Assembly (NCBI GenBank): GCA_964631835.1
Contig: CAZWAD010000012.1
Span: forward strand, 1-64,000
DNA length: 64,000 nucleotides
Source of the DNA: Bog-950 sp964631835
GTDB lineage: Bacteria > Bacteroidota > Bacteroidia > Chitinophagales > LD1
Direction: 5' to 3'
This document shows positions 26,817 to 37,294 of this stretch, in pieces. A model generated the notes under the pieces. The model did no database searches, was not told the origin of the DNA, and worked only from the letters and a program-made list of their open reading frames with translations. Made by a program: the position numbers and the translations under genes. Position 1 is the first letter of the stretch, and each line of letters begins with the position of its first letter.

Positions 26817-28072
26817 TCGTACCTCAATGCCTCCACAGGGTCAAGCTCACTTGCCCGTATAGCCGGGTAAATTCCCGCAGCTAACCCTACTAAAAAAGTA
26901 AAAGCCCACCCGCTGAAAACCCATACATAAGGAAATATGAAACCGGTTTGAAGAAAAATGCCCACTACATTTCCCATACCAATGCCAAGAATAATTCCGG
27001 CTATGCCGCCTATCTGGCAGATAACTACCGCCTCTGTCAAAAACTGAATACGAATCACACGCTTGGTTGCGCCAATCGCCTTGCTTATTCCTATTTCGCG
27101 GGTGCGCTCGTTTACACTCACCAGCATAATGTTCATCAGACCTATCCCTGCTCCAATCAATGTAAGAATACCAATTACCACTGTGGCTATCTTTACATAC
27201 TTCAACTGGTCAAGAATCTGGTCTGCCAGCCGTTCGCTTTTGGCAATATCAAAATCGTTTTCATCATTCACCCGCAAATGACGCACCGCCCGCAGCACAC
27301 CTGTGGCTTCGTCAATCGCCAAATCAAGTTCTTCCGGATTGCTTACCATTACGTTCAGAATATACGAAACCGTATTATCGGGAAAACTGTACCGTGCATT
27401 CAATACCGGTATCAGCACTTGGTTGTCATTGGAAACCATGCTGGCACCTTTCGATGCTAACATGCCTACCGTCTTAAATTTCTTACTGCCAATACTTACT
27501 AATTTGCCGATAGCGGTATCGCCCGGCTCAAAAATTTTCTCCGCCACATCCTTGCCCAGCAAAATCACATCGCTGCCGCTTTCAATCTCCGCTTTCGAAA
27601 AATTTCTACCTTCTGCAATAGCTTGCCCGCTGACCTTCAGGTAATTCTCATCTACCGCAATTACACGCACATTCGGATTCGTTTTCTTCGACTGGTACTT
27701 TACAATAGCAATGTCGTTTGCCATTTCTGAAACTGAAATTACTGCCGGATACTCATAGTTCTTCTTAAATGAATTTACCTGCTGCAGGGTAATGGGCGGG
27801 TTCTCCATCTTGCGCCTTCTGCGTGGTCCTCCCCGTCTGCGAACCAACCCCTCGTTTTTAATTCCGAAAGTGTTGGACCCCATCTCGCTGAAACTGGTGA
27901 GCATTTTGGTTTTTATCCCCTCTGTAGCAGTAAGAATTCCTATCAGAGCCGTAATACCGAACATGATAATGGAAAGGGTAAGAATGGTACGCAGAATGTT
28001 AGCGCGGATGACACGAAGAGCCAGCTTGATATTTTCGGTGAGATTCACAAAAGCAAACTTATTCTTTTGCAT
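26813..28072 (-). CDS. ABC transporter permease, MacB/FtsX type
   Basis: 419 residues: an N-terminal membrane segment (RTILTLSIIMFGITALIGIL), a large periplasmic MacB_PCD domain (~45-280) with an unusual basic stretch RRRGGPRRRRK, and three C-terminal membrane helices of the FtsX domain containing VNERTREIGISKAIGATKR, the usual coupling-helix segment. It exports or pulls substrates with an ATPase that is not encoded next to it. Divergent from the helicase gene. Its stop overlaps the 21-nt repeat array. Confidence 0.92.
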   Translation of the reverse strand: MQKNKFAFVNLTENIKLALRVIRANILRTILTLSIIMFGITALIGILTATEGIKTKMLTSFSEMGSNTFGIKNEGLVRRRGGPRRRRKMENPPITLQQVNSFKKNYEYPAVISVSEMANDIAIVKYQSKKTNPNVRVIAVDENYLKVSGQAIAEGRNFSKAEIESGSDVILLGKDVAEKIFEPGDTAIGKLVSIGSKKFKTVGMLASKGASMVSNDNQVLIPVLNARYSFPDNTVSYILNVMVSNPEELDLAIDEATGVLRAVRHLRVNDENDFDIAKSERLADQILDQLKYVKIATVVIGILTLIGAGIGLMNIMLVSVNERTREIGISKAIGATKRVIRIQFLTEAVVICQIGGIAGIILGIGMGNVVGIFLQTGFIFPYVWVFSGWAFTFLVGLAAGIYPAIRASELDPVEALRYE

Positions 28073-28105
28073 TGTTCCAAAAAACAGGAATACATTTACC
28101 CTTCC

Positions 28106-30286
28106 ATGAATCCTGAACTAGAACTTGCTGAACAGTTTGCGCTTTATACAAGCAAACATTTTTTCCTCACCGGTAAAGCGGGAACTGGTAAAACCACGCT
28201 GCTCAAAAATATTGCGCGAAAAACAACGAAGAACTTTGTGATTGTGGCGCCTACAGGTGTGGCGGCTATCAATGCCGGTGGTGTTACTATTCACTCGCAA
28301 TTCAACCTGCCGCTTACATCATTTATCCCAAGCAGCGAGTGGACTGATTTGAATATTGTGACGAACCGCAGGGCATTAATTGAACACATGAACTTCCGCA
28401 AGGAAAAACGCAAGGTGATTCAGGAAATGGAGTTGCTGATTATAGATGAAGTGAGTATGGTTCGGGCTGATATTCTCGATGCTGTGGATTTCGTCATGCG
28501 CACTGTCCGCAGAAACCAGGAGCCCTTTGGGGGAGTGCAGGTGACGCTTATTGGCGATATGCACCAGTTGCCACCTGTGGTGAAAGACAATGAATGGAAC
28601 ATTCTGAAAAACTATTACAGCAGTCCTTACTTTTTTGATTCGGTGGTTTGGAAGCAACTTGATGCTGCCGAGATTGAGCTGAAACAAATTTACCGCCAAA
28701 GCGATGAAAGGTTTCTGCGACTGCTGAACAACATCCGCCACCAGCAATTAGATGAAGATGATTATGAGGAGCTAAAGAAAAGATACAACCCCATTTTCCG
28801 CCCCACAGAAAAAGGATATATCCTGCTCTCTACACACAACAACAAGGCAAACAGTGTCAATGAATCGGAACTGAAAAGGCTGGGTGCCCGTCCCTATACT
28901 TTTGAAGCAGAAGTCACCGGGGACTTTCCCGAACATATTTACCCCTGCGAAAAATATCTCCTGCTTAAAGAAGGTGCACAGGTTATGTTTACCCGCAATG
29001 ATTCCGAAGCTGGAAAGTATTTCAACGGCAAGTTGGCGGTTGTAAAGAAAATTGCGGGAGATAACGTTACCGTTACTTTTAGCGAGAACTCAGAAGAGTA
29101 TCTCCTCAAAAAAGAAATCTGGGAAAATATTTCATATACCGTTGATGAATCGAAAGATAAGATTGAGAAAAATGTTGTCGGCACTTTCAGCCAATATCCG
29201 TTGCGTCTTGCGTGGGCAATAACGATTCACAAAAGCCAGGGGCTTACTTTCGATAAAGTAATTATTGATGCCGGGCATTCATTCGCACCGGGACAGGTTT
29301 ATGTTGCCCTTTCGCGTTGCAGAACTCTGGAAGGAATTGTTTTGCATTCGCTCATCACTCAAAATGCGCTGCATGGCGATGCGAAAATTGCTGAGTTCAG
29401 TGATTCGCACCCAGGAACCGAAGAACTGGAAAGAGTATTAGAACTGGCGAAGATTGAGTTCGCCAACCTACAGCTCAAACGCCTTTTCAATTTCAACAAA
29501 TTGCGTGAACGAATTGCCGATTGGAAAGAAATACTCTTTGAAAAAGAAATACCCGAAAAAGAAAAAGCGCTGGAGTTGTTTGAAAAAATTACTGCCAATA
29601 TTGAGGGTATTGTTTCTACTTCTGACAAATTCGATTTACAGCTGGAGCGTTTGCTCACTGATTTCAATCAGAACATGCGCAATATGCCTTTAATCCAAGA
29701 GCGCTGCACAAAAGCCATTGACTATTTCACTGAAAATATTTTCAACCTATTGATTACCCCTTTGCATGAACACATTTCTGCACTTGCTTACAAAAGCAAA
29801 GTGAAACGATACGTTCAGCAGGTGCAGTACGTGCAGGAAAGTTTTTGGAAGAAAGTGAATGAACTCTACAGTGCCCATTTTATGGACGAAAAAATGTACT
29901 CCGGAGAAGTAAAATTCAGTAAAGACAAACTTACAGCGGTAGTGAGTTCGGTTACTTCTGGTAAAAAAGAAAAAGGCGGCACCTATAAAGATACGCTTAC
30001 CTTGTACAGACAAGGGAAAAAAGCTGAAGAGATTGCGGCTATGCGCTCACTCACGGTAGGAACCATCAAAGGTCATTTCGCTAAATGGATATTGACCGGG
30101 GATATAAAAGTTTATGATGTTCTTCCTTCAGAAATTATTCAGCCTATTGAAAAATTCCTGACGGAAAGCAATGAAAAAAATGTTGCGGCTGTATTCAGGA
30201 AGTTTGGAGACAAATATGATGGCGGTGATGTGAGGATGGTTTTAAATCATTTAGAAAGAAAGTCGAAGACCAAAGTGTTTCAATAG
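28106..30286 (+). CDS. PIF1/RecD-like helicase with C-terminal HTH
   Basis: About 726 residues from ATG 28106 (a TTG at 28067 would add 13 residues and overlap the permease). Superfamily 1B helicase motifs in order: Walker A FLTGKAGTGKTTLL, VAPTGVAAINAGGVTIHSQF, Walker B LLIIDEVSMVRADILD, TLIGDMHQLPPV, and the late motif AITIHKSQGLTFDKVIIDAG with VYVALSRCRTLEGIVLH. The C-terminal ~100 residues form a helicase-associated helix-turn-helix (KDTLTLYRQGKKAEEIAAMR). Bacteroidota commonly carry this form; it likely acts in DNA replication or repair. Confidence 0.93.
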   Translation: MNPELELAEQFALYTSKHFFLTGKAGTGKTTLLKNIARKTTKNFVIVAPTGVAAINAGGVTIHSQFNLPLTSFIPSSEWTDLNIVTNRRALIEHMNFRKEKRKVIQEMELLIIDEVSMVRADILDAVDFVMRTVRRNQEPFGGVQVTLIGDMHQLPPVVKDNEWNILKNYYSSPYFFDSVVWKQLDAAEIELKQIYRQSDERFLRLLNNIRHQQLDEDDYEELKKRYNPIFRPTEKGYILLSTHNNKANSVNESELKRLGARPYTFEAEVTGDFPEHIYPCEKYLLLKEGAQVMFTRNDSEAGKYFNGKLAVVKKIAGDNVTVTFSENSEEYLLKKEIWENISYTVDESKDKIEKNVVGTFSQYPLRLAWAITIHKSQGLTFDKVIIDAGHSFAPGQVYVALSRCRTLEGIVLHSLITQNALHGDAKIAEFSDSHPGTEELERVLELAKIEFANLQLKRLFNFNKLRERIADWKEILFEKEIPEKEKALELFEKITANIEGIVSTSDKFDLQLERLLTDFNQNMRNMPLIQERCTKAIDYFTENIFNLLITPLHEHISALAYKSKVKRYVQQVQYVQESFWKKVNELYSAHFMDEKMYSGEVKFSKDKLTAVVSSVTSGKKEKGGTYKDTLTLYRQGKKAEEIAAMRSLTVGTIKGHFAKWILTGDIKVYDVLPSEIIQPIEKFLTESNEKNVAAVFRKFGDKYDGGDVRMVLNHLERKSKTKVFQ

Positions 30287-30467
30287 TATCTAACGCTTCT
30301 GATGTTACCTTTGTAACTGACAGACTTAACATAATAATTACTTCATTTTTAGCCAGTCATTTTCTCCCTTTCATAAACAACAAAGTTTCCCAACTTCAAA
30401 TGCTAGCTTCAGTTTAGGCATGAGTAAATTAAGGATTATTATCTTTACGATAAATAAGAACCTACCT

Positions 30468-32693
30468 ATGAAAACTGGCTTTATTACTTCTGTGTTGCTA
30501 TTTGCAGCTCTAAATGTTACTGCGCAAGAAATGCGCGTTAAAAAGTTTAACCTTTCAACGTTTCGCTCAAATGAGAAAATTTTTTCTGAATTACTTGAAA
30601 AAAACTCATCATCAAAAGACAGACAACATCCGGAGTATGGCATTTTACCTTTTAATGCGCCATGCACCGAATGTGTTGAATTGATTGATAGACGGACCGT
30701 TGATTCCCGTTTGTTTATTGACCCGAACAATGACGGTCATACTTATTCGCAGAAATCTTATTTCCCGTTTCATTTCAAAAAAGACGAAATTGATGTGTGG
30801 AGGACTATTGACCCGCGGTTGAAGCAGAAAACAAACGGGGTATATGTTGCCGATGAGCAACCGGTGCCTGCTAAGTGCGACCTGAACCGGAGAACTACCA
30901 CGCTTACAGTGGCTGGAACGGAGTTTGAGTTCAACAAAAATCTTTTACTCTATTTTTTAAGTGACAGCCTCATCGGTTCTGCTAAACAAACGGGTAACTA
31001 TGCTGACTATTCGATAGGTGAAGAGGGACTGAGCGTAAAAAATATGTGGAACGGAATTGATATGGAGCAGATTTTTTCGACCGGAGAAATAAAAACCAAC
31101 TACATTATTTCTTCTCCGCTACATTTGCCTTTTACAAACGGGTGGATGGTGATTGAAGACCACTTTACCTTGCCCGAAGGCTTTACTATTCAAGAGTCCG
31201 AAGAGGGAATTCATGCAACACAAGGTTATTTTACCGGTGATTGTTTGATTAAGAACGAGAAAAATGAAACTGTTATAACCTATAAAAAGCCTGTTTACCT
31301 TGATACGCGTGTATATGGAATAACTGGCGTACATAATTTGCTTGTAAACGGAAACGATTACACGCTGCAAATGCTGATACCTGTTGAGTGGCTTAGTAAT
31401 CCGGGTAACGTTTATCCTTTAATCATTGACCCAATTGTAACTGGAAGAAACAAAATCGGAGATTATTATACAACCGGAAGTCCTATTGCCAATTTTGCCT
31501 TTACATCTATGGCTTTAGGCAGTTGCGATTATCACATGTCTGTATTAGTGCCCGGGAGAAGTGAGATTAAAAATGTGTACGCTGCTTTGGAATACAGACT
31601 TATGTTCGACCCTGCGTGTGGTAACCCTCCCCTGCCTGCCCCTTTTTGTACTTTCTCGCAAGTAAAGCAGGAAATAATTTGCGACAACTGCGGAACTACT
31701 TCGGGGTTTCTGGGCTGTAACCCCGCCAGTCCGCCATTTACCGGTTACTGCACCACTGATTCCAATTTTGTTTCTGCCGCGGCTGAAATTAAAATCAATA
31801 CTACCGTACCCTCTTATTTAAGTTGCCTGGCCCCTCAATGTGCCGACCACCTGATAAATTTTACGCTTAAGAACCGCGACTCTATTTGCGGTGACGTGTG
31901 TGGCTATTTATGCGCTAATGGACATATATGGCAAATGACGGTAGAAGCTGAAAGAGTAGGTGGAACTATCTCTCCAACACATACTCAGGCATGTGCCGGT
32001 GATTCTGTAACTATCACCGCACATCCAAAGGGCGGAGTACCGCCTTATACTTATTTATGGACTACAGATAATGGTCAAACCTTTGATACCATTGTCGGCT
32101 CAAATTTATTTACTATTCAACCTGAGCAAGACATATTTATTGCTTGTATAATTGCAGATAGTTGTGCTGAAATTGCAATTACTAATGATGTAGTTATCTA
32201 CGTTTATCCTAAACCTGCAGTAATTCTTTTAGGAGATACGCTTGTTTGTTCATGCACTAATTGTTCTTTTCAATGGTATAGGAACGATACCTTGTTAGCA
32301 GGTGATACGCTCAATTACTATGTTCCTGTTCAACCCGGTTATTACAAAGTTTATGTACTCGATTCGTACGGCTGCTTACAATTTTCAAATACATTCCCTT
32401 ACCAGGTGAGCAGCATTAAACAGGTTGAAAGCGATGAGCAAAATATTTCAATAGTACCCAATCCCTCTGATGGTAACTTTACCATTTACAGGCTTAATGA
32501 GGATAATAACAGACCCTTTTCGCTGAAAATATTCGATGCTGCAGGTAAATTGCTGGAAACGAGAAGAAATTTACATTTCCTAAACAATATTTACAACTAC
32601 CAACCGGCTTATGGAATGCTTTCAGGTAATTATATTATAGAAATAGAGTCAGGTAATCGGTTTTTGAGAAAGAAAGTAGCTGTTCGCTATTGA
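30468..32693 (+). CDS. Exported protein with T9SS C-terminal sorting domain
   Basis: About 741 residues. I chose ATG 30468 because it gives a clean signal peptide (TGFITSVLLFAALNVTAQ); the frame extends to 30420. No enzyme domain is recognised in residues 20-500. Cysteine-rich segments (CDNCGTTSGFLGCNP, CGDVCGYLCANGH) are followed by an Ig/PKD-like domain (CAGDSVTITAHPKGGVPPYTYLWTT) and a type A sorting domain (SIVPNPSDGNFTIYRL to the end RKKVAVRY) that directs it through the type IX system to the cell surface. Role unknown. Confidence 0.85.
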   Translation: MKTGFITSVLLFAALNVTAQEMRVKKFNLSTFRSNEKIFSELLEKNSSSKDRQHPEYGILPFNAPCTECVELIDRRTVDSRLFIDPNNDGHTYSQKSYFPFHFKKDEIDVWRTIDPRLKQKTNGVYVADEQPVPAKCDLNRRTTTLTVAGTEFEFNKNLLLYFLSDSLIGSAKQTGNYADYSIGEEGLSVKNMWNGIDMEQIFSTGEIKTNYIISSPLHLPFTNGWMVIEDHFTLPEGFTIQESEEGIHATQGYFTGDCLIKNEKNETVITYKKPVYLDTRVYGITGVHNLLVNGNDYTLQMLIPVEWLSNPGNVYPLIIDPIVTGRNKIGDYYTTGSPIANFAFTSMALGSCDYHMSVLVPGRSEIKNVYAALEYRLMFDPACGNPPLPAPFCTFSQVKQEIICDNCGTTSGFLGCNPASPPFTGYCTTDSNFVSAAAEIKINTTVPSYLSCLAPQCADHLINFTLKNRDSICGDVCGYLCANGHIWQMTVEAERVGGTISPTHTQACAGDSVTITAHPKGGVPPYTYLWTTDNGQTFDTIVGSNLFTIQPEQDIFIACIIADSCAEIAITNDVVIYVYPKPAVILLGDTLVCSCTNCSFQWYRNDTLLAGDTLNYYVPVQPGYYKVYVLDSYGCLQFSNTFPYQVSSIKQVESDEQNISIVPNPSDGNFTIYRLNEDNNRPFSLKIFDAAGKLLETRRNLHFLNNIYNYQPAYGMLSGNYIIEIESGNRFLRKKVAVRY

Positions 32694-32778
32694 TTTGGCT
32701 TGTGTCAAAAGTTATCCAACTTCAATAAACAACTCAGCGAATTTCCGCCAACAAGTTTTCAATTCCCCTCATTCCTTC

Positions 32779-32786
32779 TAAATTTG
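32779..32786 (+). promoter_or_regulatory. Putative -7 promoter box for aconitase
   Basis: TAAATTTG fits the TAnnTTTG consensus, 56 nt before the ATG at 32843. No confident -33 element. Confidence 0.35.
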
Positions 32787-32842
32787 CGCCCGCTTTGGTT
32801 TTGTTTAACAACTAAATACTTACTACTCAACACTTCTTAGAA

Positions 32843-35110
32843 ATGGCATTCGATATTGAAATGATAAGGAAGGTTTACGCAGAGTTGCCTTCAAAAATAG
32901 CAGCAGCAAGAAAGGTTCTTAATCGTCCTCTTACTCTAACTGAAAAAATTCTTTATTCTCATTTACACGCTGAACAGAAACTTGAAGATTTTCATCGCGG
33001 CAAAAGCTATGTTGATTTTGCTCCCGACCGCGTAGCTATGCAGGATGCAACAGCCCAAATGGCTTTGTTGCAATTTATGCAGGCCGGTCGCCCGAAAGTT
33101 GCTGTTCCTTCAACCGTTCACTGCGACCATTTAATTACTGCAAAAGACGGCTCAAAAACTGACTTGGCTGCAGCTACTTCCGGTAACAAAGAGGTTTATG
33201 ATTTTCTTGCCTCGGTTTCTAACAAGTACGGAATTGGCTTCTGGAAACCAGGTGCGGGAATTATTCACCAGATTGTTTTGGAAAACTATGCTTTCCCTGG
33301 TGGAATGATGATTGGAACTGATTCGCACACGGTAAATGCGGGAGGTCTTGGAATGGTGGCTATCGGAGTTGGCGGTGCCGATGCATGTGATGTTATGGCC
33401 GGGCTCGCCTGGGAGTTGAAACAACCCAAGCTTATTGGTGTAAAACTTACCGGCAAGCTCAACGGTTGGGCTTCCCCCAAAGATGTAATTCTGAAAGTAG
33501 CGGGAATCCTTACAGTAAAAGGCGGAACCGGAGCTATTGTGGAATACTTTGGAGAAGGCGCTGTGGCGATGAGCTGCACCGGTAAGGGGACGATTTGCAA
33601 CATGGGTGCTGAAATAGGAGCCACCACTTCGACTTTTGGTTACGATGAAAGTATGGACAGGTATTTGCGCGCCACCGGACGTGCTGATGTAGCAGACTTG
33701 GCAAACACAGTGAAAGAACATTTAACTGCCGATGCCGAGGTTTATGCTGAGCCGAAAAAATATTTCGACCAGTTAATTGAGATAAATCTCTCTGAATTAG
33801 AGCCTCACCTAAACGGACCTTTCACTCCCGATTTAGCAACACCGGTTTCTAAGATGAAGGAAGAAGCAGCTAAAAACGATTGGCCCACTAAAGTTCAGGT
33901 TGGCTTGATTGGAAGCTGTACCAATTCGTCTTATGAAGATATTTCCCGCGCAGTTTCACTGGCAAAGCAAGTGGCGGCTAAAAACCTGAAAGCAAAAGCT
34001 GAGTTCAGTATTACTCCGGGTTCTGAGCAGATTCGTTACACTATTGAGCGCGATGGATTCATTGAAACGTTCAACAAAATCGGTGCAACCGTTTACGCCA
34101 ATGCCTGCGGACCTTGTATTGGTATGTGGGCTCGTGCCGGTGCCGATAAGAAAGAGAAAAATACCATTGTTCATTCCTTTAACCGCAACTTTGCAAAACG
34201 CAATGACGGCAATCCGAACACACTTGCGTTTGTCGCTTCACCGGAATTGACAACTGCTCTGGCAATTGCCGGTGATTTGACTTTTAATCCGATTACCGAT
34301 TATCTTACTAATGAAAAGGGTGAAAAGGTAAAACTTGACCCGCCAACCGGTGATGAATTACCAACAAAAGGTTTTGCGGTAGAAGATGCCGGTTTCGTTG
34401 CGCCAGTAGGTGACGGAAGCAAGATTGAAGTAGTTGTTTCACCAACCTCCGACAGGTTGCAACTTCTTGCACCATTCCCTGCTTGGGAAGGAACGGATTT
34501 GAAGGGATTAAAGCTGTTGATTAAAGCAAAAGGCAAATGCACCACCGACCACATTTCTATGGCAGGTCCTTGGCTGAAATACCGAGGACATCTGGATAAC
34601 ATCAGCAACAACATGCTGATTGGCGCAGAAAATTTTTTCAATCAAAAAGCTAATTCGGTGAAAAACCAAATTACCGGTGAATATAACGAAGTGCCAAAAG
34701 TTCAGCGCGCATACAAGGCTGCGGGAATTGGTTCAATCGTAGTTGGCGATGAAAATTATGGTGAAGGTTCAAGCCGCGAACATGCTGCTATGGAACCTCG
34801 TTTCCTCGGTGTTCGTGCTATACTCGTTAAATCATTCGCCCGTATTCATGAAACCAATCTGAAAAAACAGGGAATGCTGGCGCTTACATTTGTAAATAAA
34901 GAAGATTATAATAAAGTACAGGAAGATGACACTATTGATATTCTTGGTTTAACTTCATTTTCGCCCGGGAAACATCTGACCATTCAACTTACTCATAAAG
35001 ACGGAAGCAAAGAATCTTTTGAAGCAGCCCATACTTACAACGAGGCTCAAATTGAATGGTTCAAAGCAGGGGCTGCTCTGAACATTATCAGGAAACAGGT
35101 GGCGGGTTAG
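32843..35110 (+). CDS. acn: Aconitate hydratase
   Basis: Citric-acid-cycle enzyme converting citrate to isocitrate via cis-aconitate. 755 residues, the mitochondrial-type length. The [4Fe-4S] ligands are visible: Cys in GLIGSCTNSSYED (~residue 358) and the pair in NACGPCIGMW (~424 and 427). Other active-site blocks are GTDSHTVNAGGLG, IGVGGADACDVMAG and the swivel-domain GDENYGEGSSREHAAMEPR. Long gap upstream with its own promoter candidate; convergent with crcB, overlapping by 4 nt. Confidence 0.97.
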   Translation: MAFDIEMIRKVYAELPSKIAAARKVLNRPLTLTEKILYSHLHAEQKLEDFHRGKSYVDFAPDRVAMQDATAQMALLQFMQAGRPKVAVPSTVHCDHLITAKDGSKTDLAAATSGNKEVYDFLASVSNKYGIGFWKPGAGIIHQIVLENYAFPGGMMIGTDSHTVNAGGLGMVAIGVGGADACDVMAGLAWELKQPKLIGVKLTGKLNGWASPKDVILKVAGILTVKGGTGAIVEYFGEGAVAMSCTGKGTICNMGAEIGATTSTFGYDESMDRYLRATGRADVADLANTVKEHLTADAEVYAEPKKYFDQLIEINLSELEPHLNGPFTPDLATPVSKMKEEAAKNDWPTKVQVGLIGSCTNSSYEDISRAVSLAKQVAAKNLKAKAEFSITPGSEQIRYTIERDGFIETFNKIGATVYANACGPCIGMWARAGADKKEKNTIVHSFNRNFAKRNDGNPNTLAFVASPELTTALAIAGDLTFNPITDYLTNEKGEKVKLDPPTGDELPTKGFAVEDAGFVAPVGDGSKIEVVVSPTSDRLQLLAPFPAWEGTDLKGLKLLIKAKGKCTTDHISMAGPWLKYRGHLDNISNNMLIGAENFFNQKANSVKNQITGEYNEVPKVQRAYKAAGIGSIVVGDENYGEGSSREHAAMEPRFLGVRAILVKSFARIHETNLKKQGMLALTFVNKEDYNKVQEDDTIDILGLTSFSPGKHLTIQLTHKDGSKESFEAAHTYNEAQIEWFKAGAALNIIRKQVAG

Positions 35111-35487
35111 AAAAACCTTGTCAATAAAACAGCGCTGAAAGTTGCCAGAAGACCCGCAAATATGCTGGAAGCAACATAAGCAAACGCATACCAAAACTGT
35201 CCGTCTCGGAAAAGCAGAATGGTTTCGTTGGAAAAAGCCGAGAAGGTGGTAAAGCCTCCGAGAATTCCGGTCACCAAAAACAATTGCCAGTTCATACTTA
35301 CACTTCCACGTTCGCTCAATCCGAAAATCAAACCGATTAAAAAGCAGCCGGCAATGTTTACACTTAAAGTGCCTAACGGGAATGGAAACTGGATTTTGCT
35401 TTGAACAAACTGCGAAAGCAGATAGCGCAACACTCCGCCAATAAAACTTCCACTGCCAATAAGCAATAATAGCTTCATGGGGAACAA
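35107..35487 (-). CDS. crcB: Fluoride efflux transporter CrcB
   Basis: 126 residues, four membrane helices. Family motifs: GGVLRYLLSQ, LGTLSVNIAGCFLIG and TGILGGFTTFSAFSNE, the last holding the Phe/Ser/Thr track that lines the fluoride pore of Fluc channels. It works as a dual-topology homodimer. No fluoride riboswitch was recognised in the 99 nt before it. Confidence 0.94.
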   Translation of the reverse strand: MFPMKLLLLIGSGSFIGGVLRYLLSQFVQSKIQFPFPLGTLSVNIAGCFLIGLIFGLSERGSVSMNWQLFLVTGILGGFTTFSAFSNETILLFRDGQFWYAFAYVASSIFAGLLATFSAVLLTRFF

Positions 35488-35586
35488 ATATACGAATCTG
35501 CTTACCCGAACACTGTATGAAAAAAATTATTTGGCGAATCTGTTTCTGATTACTACTTTTAATTATTCTTCCTAAAACCTAATGCT

Positions 35587-37173
35587 ATGAAAAAAATATT
35601 TACCCCCCTCTTTCTTCTGCTCCCGTATTTATTTTTTGCGCAAGTAGGTGGTCTCAATAACCTACTAGTGAAAGTAGATAACAACGATAACAGCAATTAC
35701 CTGATAGTGCCCATGCCCGATGGAGGCAGCCTGATGGTATCAAGAAATGATTATGACCCCAATGTTATCCGCCTTGATAATCTCAATCAGGTGCAGTGGT
35801 CGAAAGTATTTGACAATATGAGCGGGTACCTTTTGTACGATGCGGGCTCCTACCACGATAACAGTATTTATCTTATTTACTGGCAAAACGGAAAGTTTGT
35901 TGTTCTTAAACTTGACGCACAGGGAGCGGTGTTATGGGTTGACGAGTTCAGTTTGGGTGCCGACCCGTATTTATACACCACCGTTGCTCAACTAACCACA
36001 AATGGCAGCTTGTATTTCGCTCCGAGTGTGCAGGATAGGGTGGTGGCCATCGCGCTTGATTCAATGGGAGGGGTGAGGCACGCCACCGCATCTTCTGTAT
36101 TGGGTAGTTTTAAGATTCCCGGTCTTGGAGTTGGTTTAGGTTCTTTCGGTGGAGGTTACTTGGTGGCCGGTAAAAATGAAGGGAATCCAATTGAGATTTT
36201 TTTTGACGCAAACGGTAGTGTTACCGGTACAAATCAGTACTCTAACGGGTTTTACAATCGTCCATATTCAGTTATATCTACCTCCGATGGAAACTATTTA
36301 ATAGGCGGTTTGATACAAAACCCGATACCCGGACAATACATTGGCGGTTTTCTGCGAAAAGTAACTCCCACCGGAACCGAGCTTTGGTCGAGAAGATATT
36401 CAGGTACTGTAGATGCCGCCAGCCAAACCAAACTCGATGGCTTTATCCAGATAGTTGAAAATGCCGACCATACTATTTCAGCATTGAGCTCGGACTTCGA
36501 GCAGTTTACTGCATCTGCACATTATTCAGCTATTGTAAATTTTGACAGCGCTGGTCATGTAATTTATGCAACAGCCCAGCCTGCTGATATGGTCAATTAT
36601 GAATACCCGAAATTATTTCTCCTGCCCGGCTGGCAAGTGCGAATGAGCGCTTATGATTATGATTCGTCAACTATGACCTCGCACCCCATGCTCATTGCTC
36701 CTGACTGGATGTCGAGGTCAACCTATTACTGCAAGTCACATTCTTTTACCGTTACTGAAAGCACTATGCCCACTTCCACCCCGGTGGCAATAACATTTAC
36801 TACACAGTCCCTACCCGCTCCTTCTCATCCAAGTATTACCACCCACGATACTACTTTGGCCATTACAACCAAAGCGCTTTGCTCAGCTACTACCGGAATG
36901 GGTACAGAGCCCAAACAAATTGCCCTTTCTCTTTCACCCAACCCTGCTTCAACTGCCGATGTGGTATCCATAAAATGGGAAAGCCATCAGTTCACAATTT
37001 CTGAAATCCTGCTGCGCGATTTCAGCGGAAGAGTTTTGAAGCGTATCCAACCGGATGGAAAAAATGAAGTTTCGTTTGCTATAGATAATCTTAGTGCAGG
37101 ATTATACTCTGTAGAGGTTTGGAATAATACTAACGAAAAGGCCGGAGTGAAAAAGCTGGTTATATCACAGTAA
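35587..37173 (+). CDS. Exported protein with T9SS C-terminal sorting domain
   Basis: 528 residues with signal peptide (FTPLFLLLPYLFFAQ). The body (~20-400) repeats strands of the type DGNYLIGGLIQNP, GGYLVAGKNEG and GTELWSRRYSG, which look like a beta-propeller. The end (LSLSPNPASTADVVSIKWES to KLVISQ) is a type A T9SS sorting domain. Secreted or surface-attached; no catalytic residues recognised. Followed by a strong terminator. Confidence 0.85.
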   Translation: MKKIFTPLFLLLPYLFFAQVGGLNNLLVKVDNNDNSNYLIVPMPDGGSLMVSRNDYDPNVIRLDNLNQVQWSKVFDNMSGYLLYDAGSYHDNSIYLIYWQNGKFVVLKLDAQGAVLWVDEFSLGADPYLYTTVAQLTTNGSLYFAPSVQDRVVAIALDSMGGVRHATASSVLGSFKIPGLGVGLGSFGGGYLVAGKNEGNPIEIFFDANGSVTGTNQYSNGFYNRPYSVISTSDGNYLIGGLIQNPIPGQYIGGFLRKVTPTGTELWSRRYSGTVDAASQTKLDGFIQIVENADHTISALSSDFEQFTASAHYSAIVNFDSAGHVIYATAQPADMVNYEYPKLFLLPGWQVRMSAYDYDSSTMTSHPMLIAPDWMSRSTYYCKSHSFTVTESTMPTSTPVAITFTTQSLPAPSHPSITTHDTTLAITTKALCSATTGMGTEPKQIALSLSPNPASTADVVSIKWESHQFTISEILLRDFSGRVLKRIQPDGKNEVSFAIDNLSAGLYSVEVWNNTNEKAGVKKLVISQ

Positions 37174-37194
37174 TACCTAAAGCCTGAAAAATTA

Positions 37195-37222
37195 AGCGCA
37201 GGAAACCCTGTGCTTTTTTATT
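37195..37222 (+). terminator. Hairpin terminator after the T9SS cargo gene
   Basis: AGCGCAGG and CCTGTGCT arms pair around AAAC with one G-T wobble, then a run of T. Confidence 0.75.
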
Positions 37223-37294
37223 CGCCTAAAAATAAATGTAAGCACTTACATTTCTAAAAAATCTTTTTACTTTGGCGTCCTAATTATCAGCGCC

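Noticed and set aside
26577..26870. 97-codon plus-strand frame
   Set aside because: It lies in the 21-nt array 2 and then runs antisense into the permease gene.
35488..35586. Fluoride riboswitch before crcB
   Set aside because: I could not see the conserved crcB-motif elements in the short gap.
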